25,684 nucleotides of DNA from an uncultured Eubacteriales bacterium (GTDB lineage: Bacteria > Bacillota > Clostridia > Oscillospirales > CAG-272): assembly GCA_934474225.1 (NCBI GenBank), contig CAKSLU010000024.1, positions 1-25,684 of the forward strand, read 5' to 3'. Shown piece after piece: positions 23,645 to 25,684 of the stretch (its first letter is position 1; every line of letters starts with the position of its first letter). The position numbers and the translations under genes were made by a program. The notes beneath the pieces are model-generated. The model was not told where the DNA came from. It did no database searches and was given only the letters and a program-made list of their open reading frames with translations.

Positions 23645-25312
23645 CTACTTTGCCTCGATGATGGTGACGCGGTCGTCGCCGTACGGGTCTGCATAGGCAT
23701 CGCCGACCGTACCGCCGAGCACATCGACGATATAGTTGATGAGCACCTGGTTGTCAATCATCACGCTGTCCTGCAGCAGGGGGTTGTCCATAAACATCGT
23801 ATAGCCGTCGCCGCCGTTGCGAAGCAGGTAATTGTGGCTGGAAACCGTGTAGGTCTTCGCGGGGTCAAGCGGTGCGTCGCCGACCGTGACATCCTTCACG
23901 CGGCGGTCACCGTCAACGGATACAAACAGTCCGTTTTCATCCAGCTTGACCGACGAGGGCACATGCAGATCGATCGTATAGCGCAATCCCGAAACATGCA
24001 GGAATCCGCCGTACTCTGCAGGCAGTTTGGATGCGCCAAGTTCCAGCGCGTCCAGAATCTCCTGCCCGGTTGCCTCCACCACGCAGAGCATATTGCCGAA
24101 GGGATGCACCGCGATGATGTCGCCGTAGGTGATGTCGCCTGCCGCAATGTCCTTGCGGATGCCGCCGCCGTTGACAAACGCCACATCCGCGCCGCTCATG
24201 GCACGGTAGGCGTCTGCACAGAGGTCGCCGAGGTTGGTCTCGTTCTGGCGGATCATGCGCTCACCCGTCTTCGGGTCGGTCACCGCGAGGGCGACCTTGG
24301 TGTTTGCGACCACCTTGCCGACCAGCTCCTCAAATTGCTTTTCGATGTCTCCGACAAAGCCCTTGACGCCCGCATCGTCCAGAAGCACGGACGTCATGCT
24401 GCCATCATTTTTGATGGTGAGGCAGCCGACATAGGCGAGCTTGGTCTCGGTGGAGGACAGCAGCACATTTTTGCCGTCCTTGTTCTTCACGAGCTCACCC
24501 TCGATCTTGGAGTGGGAGTGCCCGTCCAGCACGGCGTCAATCCCGCTTGTATGGGTGATCACATCGGTGGACATCCAGGGCGCGCAATCCGCCTCGATGC
24601 CGAGGTGCGTCATGGCGATGACAAACTGTGCGCCTGCCGCACGGGCGGCGTCCACGGTTTTCTGCACGGTGCTGTACAGCTTTTCGCCGGTTTCGTCCTG
24701 GCAGAAGCCGTAAATAAACTCGCCCGCGTCATTCTGGAAGTAGCGCGGCGTGGAGGAGGTAAAGGTGCGGGGCGTGGTAATGCCGACAAACGCGAGCTTG
24801 ACACCCGCCGTCTCGATGATCACATAGGGCTCCAGCACGGTCTTGCCCTCGGCATCCACAAAGTTGCAGGACACATAGGGGAAGCTCGCCTGCTCGGTCA
24901 ATGCCATGAACTGCTCCATGCCGTAATCAAACTCATGGTTGCCGGGGGTGGCAACGTCATAGCCGACCCGGTTCATGATGTCGATGATATAGGTGCCTTT
25001 GGAAAGGGTACCGACGGTATCGCCCTGCACGGCGTCTCCGTTATCCACAAGCAGGACATGCTTTCCCGCCGCCTCAAGCGATGTTTTGATGGCGGACAGC
25101 CCGGCGTAGCCGAGGTGGTCTTCAAGACCGCAATGCACATCGTTGGTGTACAGGATAACGATGTCGTCATCCAGTCCGAGCATTCCGTCCGCCGCAGGTT
25201 CGGTCGATTTCGTGCTTTCCGGCGTTGTCTCGGGTTGCTTCGTGACGGGTGCGCCGCAGCTTGTGAAAAGCAGGGCAAGCACCAGGATGCATGCGAAAAA
25301 TTTGAATTTCAT
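23645..25312 (-). CDS. 5'-nucleotidase/2',3'-cyclic phosphodiesterase-type lipoprotein
   Basis: Surface nucleotidase of the UshA/YfkN type (555 aa), which removes phosphate from nucleotides outside the cell. A signal peptide with an L-F-T-S-C lipobox (C19) and a Thr/Pro/Glu-rich linker indicate a membrane-anchored lipoprotein; F at -3 is a less common lipobox residue. The metallophosphatase domain shows YTNDVH (D58, H60), VDNGD (D90), GNHEFD (N125, H126), MTHLG and DGHSH. The C-terminal 5'-nucleotidase domain holds the NETNLGDL and NGGGIRKDI nucleotide-binding segments. GGAGGGA precedes the ATG. The gene has its own promoter and terminator. Confidence 0.95.
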   Translation of the reverse strand: MKFKFFACILVLALLFTSCGAPVTKQPETTPESTKSTEPAADGMLGLDDDIVILYTNDVHCGLEDHLGYAGLSAIKTSLEAAGKHVLLVDNGDAVQGDTVGTLSKGTYIIDIMNRVGYDVATPGNHEFDYGMEQFMALTEQASFPYVSCNFVDAEGKTVLEPYVIIETAGVKLAFVGITTPRTFTSSTPRYFQNDAGEFIYGFCQDETGEKLYSTVQKTVDAARAAGAQFVIAMTHLGIEADCAPWMSTDVITHTSGIDAVLDGHSHSKIEGELVKNKDGKNVLLSSTETKLAYVGCLTIKNDGSMTSVLLDDAGVKGFVGDIEKQFEELVGKVVANTKVALAVTDPKTGERMIRQNETNLGDLCADAYRAMSGADVAFVNGGGIRKDIAAGDITYGDIIAVHPFGNMLCVVEATGQEILDALELGASKLPAEYGGFLHVSGLRYTIDLHVPSSVKLDENGLFVSVDGDRRVKDVTVGDAPLDPAKTYTVSSHNYLLRNGGDGYTMFMDNPLLQDSVMIDNQVLINYIVDVLGGTVGDAYADPYGDDRVTIIEAK

Positions 25313-25357
25313 AGGTTCCCTCCGCTGTCAAAATTCCGGCTGTGCCGGTCTGTCTCC

Positions 25358-25386
25358 AGTATAACACAATTTGTAAGCGGATTCAA
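25358..25386 (-). promoter_or_regulatory. 5'-nucleotidase gene promoter
   Basis: Minus-strand -35 TTGAAT (25381-25386), 17-nt spacer, -10 TATACT (25358-25363). Confidence 0.75.
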
Positions 25387-25415
25387 GCCTGTTCTTTTTT
25401 TTGATAAAAGGGTGC

Positions 25416-25445
25416 AAAAAGGGTGCGGCTGTGCCGCACCCTTTT
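25416..25445 (-). terminator. Terminator of alcohol dehydrogenase gene
   Basis: AAAAGGGTGCGGC / GCCGCACCCTTTT with a TGT loop and T5 on the minus strand. It lies 65 nt beyond the dehydrogenase stop. A second GC hairpin (25454-25470) lies between. Confidence 0.9.
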
Positions 25446-25509
25446 ACGCCCCGCGGGCGGTTGACGCCCGTCGGTTCTTCCCGGTGGTGTCCGGTTTGCG
25501 GCAGAAGAC

Positions 25510-25684
25510 TCAGAAATCGACTTCGGTGTCGTAGTAGCAGGCCTTGAGCAGCTTCTCCATCTCTTCCTGGGTCGGAATGCGCGGGTTGGAGCCGGTGCAG
25601 GCGTCTGCGATGGCGTTCTTTGCGACCTCGGGGAGCTTCTCGAGGAATTCCTTCTCGTCGATGATGCTCTTGTCGGCACGGACG
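25510..25684 (-). CDS. Iron-containing alcohol dehydrogenase C-terminus (AdhE or Fe-ADH), partial
   Basis: The last 57 codons of a gene whose 5' part lies beyond the window. The product ends with ADACTGSNPRIP, then an EMEKLLKACYY helix and a TEVDF terminus. D-x-C-T-G-x-N-P-R is the characteristic tail of iron-dependent alcohol dehydrogenases, closest to that of bifunctional AdhE (acetaldehyde/alcohol dehydrogenase). Whether an aldehyde dehydrogenase half is fused cannot be seen. Such enzymes regenerate NAD+ by making ethanol in anaerobes, in line with the fermentative outlook of nfnAB. The frame overlapping at 25383-25679 is a shadow. Confidence 0.8.
   Translation of the reverse strand, partial: VRADKSIIDEKEFLEKLPEVAKNAIADACTGSNPRIPTQEEMEKLLKACYYDTEVDF

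Noticed and set aside
25407..25426. Tandem AAAAGGGTGC copies beside the terminator
   Set aside because: Just two copies, one belonging to the terminator stem; no array or attachment-site meaning seen.
23399..25534. 711-aa + strand frame opposite the nucleotidase
   Set aside because: Shadow; the minus strand encodes a textbook 5'-nucleotidase with its own promoter and terminator.

Overview
This is a chromosomal stretch of a fairly GC-rich anaerobic Firmicute, most likely a clostridial gut bacterium of the Oscillospiraceae/Ruminococcaceae type (inference). The basis is the AGGAGG-type ribosome binding sites, near-consensus sigma-A promoters, an NfnAB electron-bifurcating transhydrogenase, an AdhE/iron alcohol dehydrogenase C-terminus and VanZ. 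Gene density is high and nearly every gap holds a promoter or terminator.

Layout. 1-3900 (+): GT4 glycosyltransferase overlapping a VanZ-like gene; an S1-domain RNA-binding protein; a cytidylate-kinase-like P-loop protein with a GNAT. 3934-8184 (-): a polytopic membrane protein behind secA. 8299-9532 (+): a SPOUT tRNA methyltransferase (trmL-like), then a Phd/Doc toxin-antitoxin pair with an obvious operator. 9562-14410 (-): htpG, a degenerate prephenate-dehydratase/ACT-like protein starting 1 nt after the htpG stop, a TSCPD protein and phosphoglucomutase.

14607-18862: tRNA-Leu(CAA), then a six-gene + strand cargo block: TetR, isochorismatase-like hydrolase, DUF3795 protein, AraC with an effector-binding domain, ABC ATPase and ABC-2 permease. 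It ends in a second 48-nt copy of the tRNA 3' half (45/48 identical). An intact tRNA at one end and a displaced 3' fragment at the other is the classic footprint of integration at a tRNA gene. No integrase is present, so it looks like a small or decayed island. Its regulation is legible: a perfect TTGACA-17-TATAAT promoter followed by a TATAAC-GCTT-GTTATA palindrome before the TetR gene.

18888-25684 (-): an ATC-hydrolase-like protein; an S66 peptidase of the MccF/LD-carboxypeptidase type next to a GNAT under a consensus promoter (a pairing that recalls microcin C self-immunity enzymes); nfnA-nfnB; a 5'-nucleotidase lipoprotein; and the C-terminus of an iron-dependent alcohol dehydrogenase cut by the window edge.

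The observations most worth following are the tRNA-Leu island, the MccF-like/GNAT pair, the decayed PDT-ACT protein coupled to htpG, and the operators of the TetR, Phd/Doc and htpG units.
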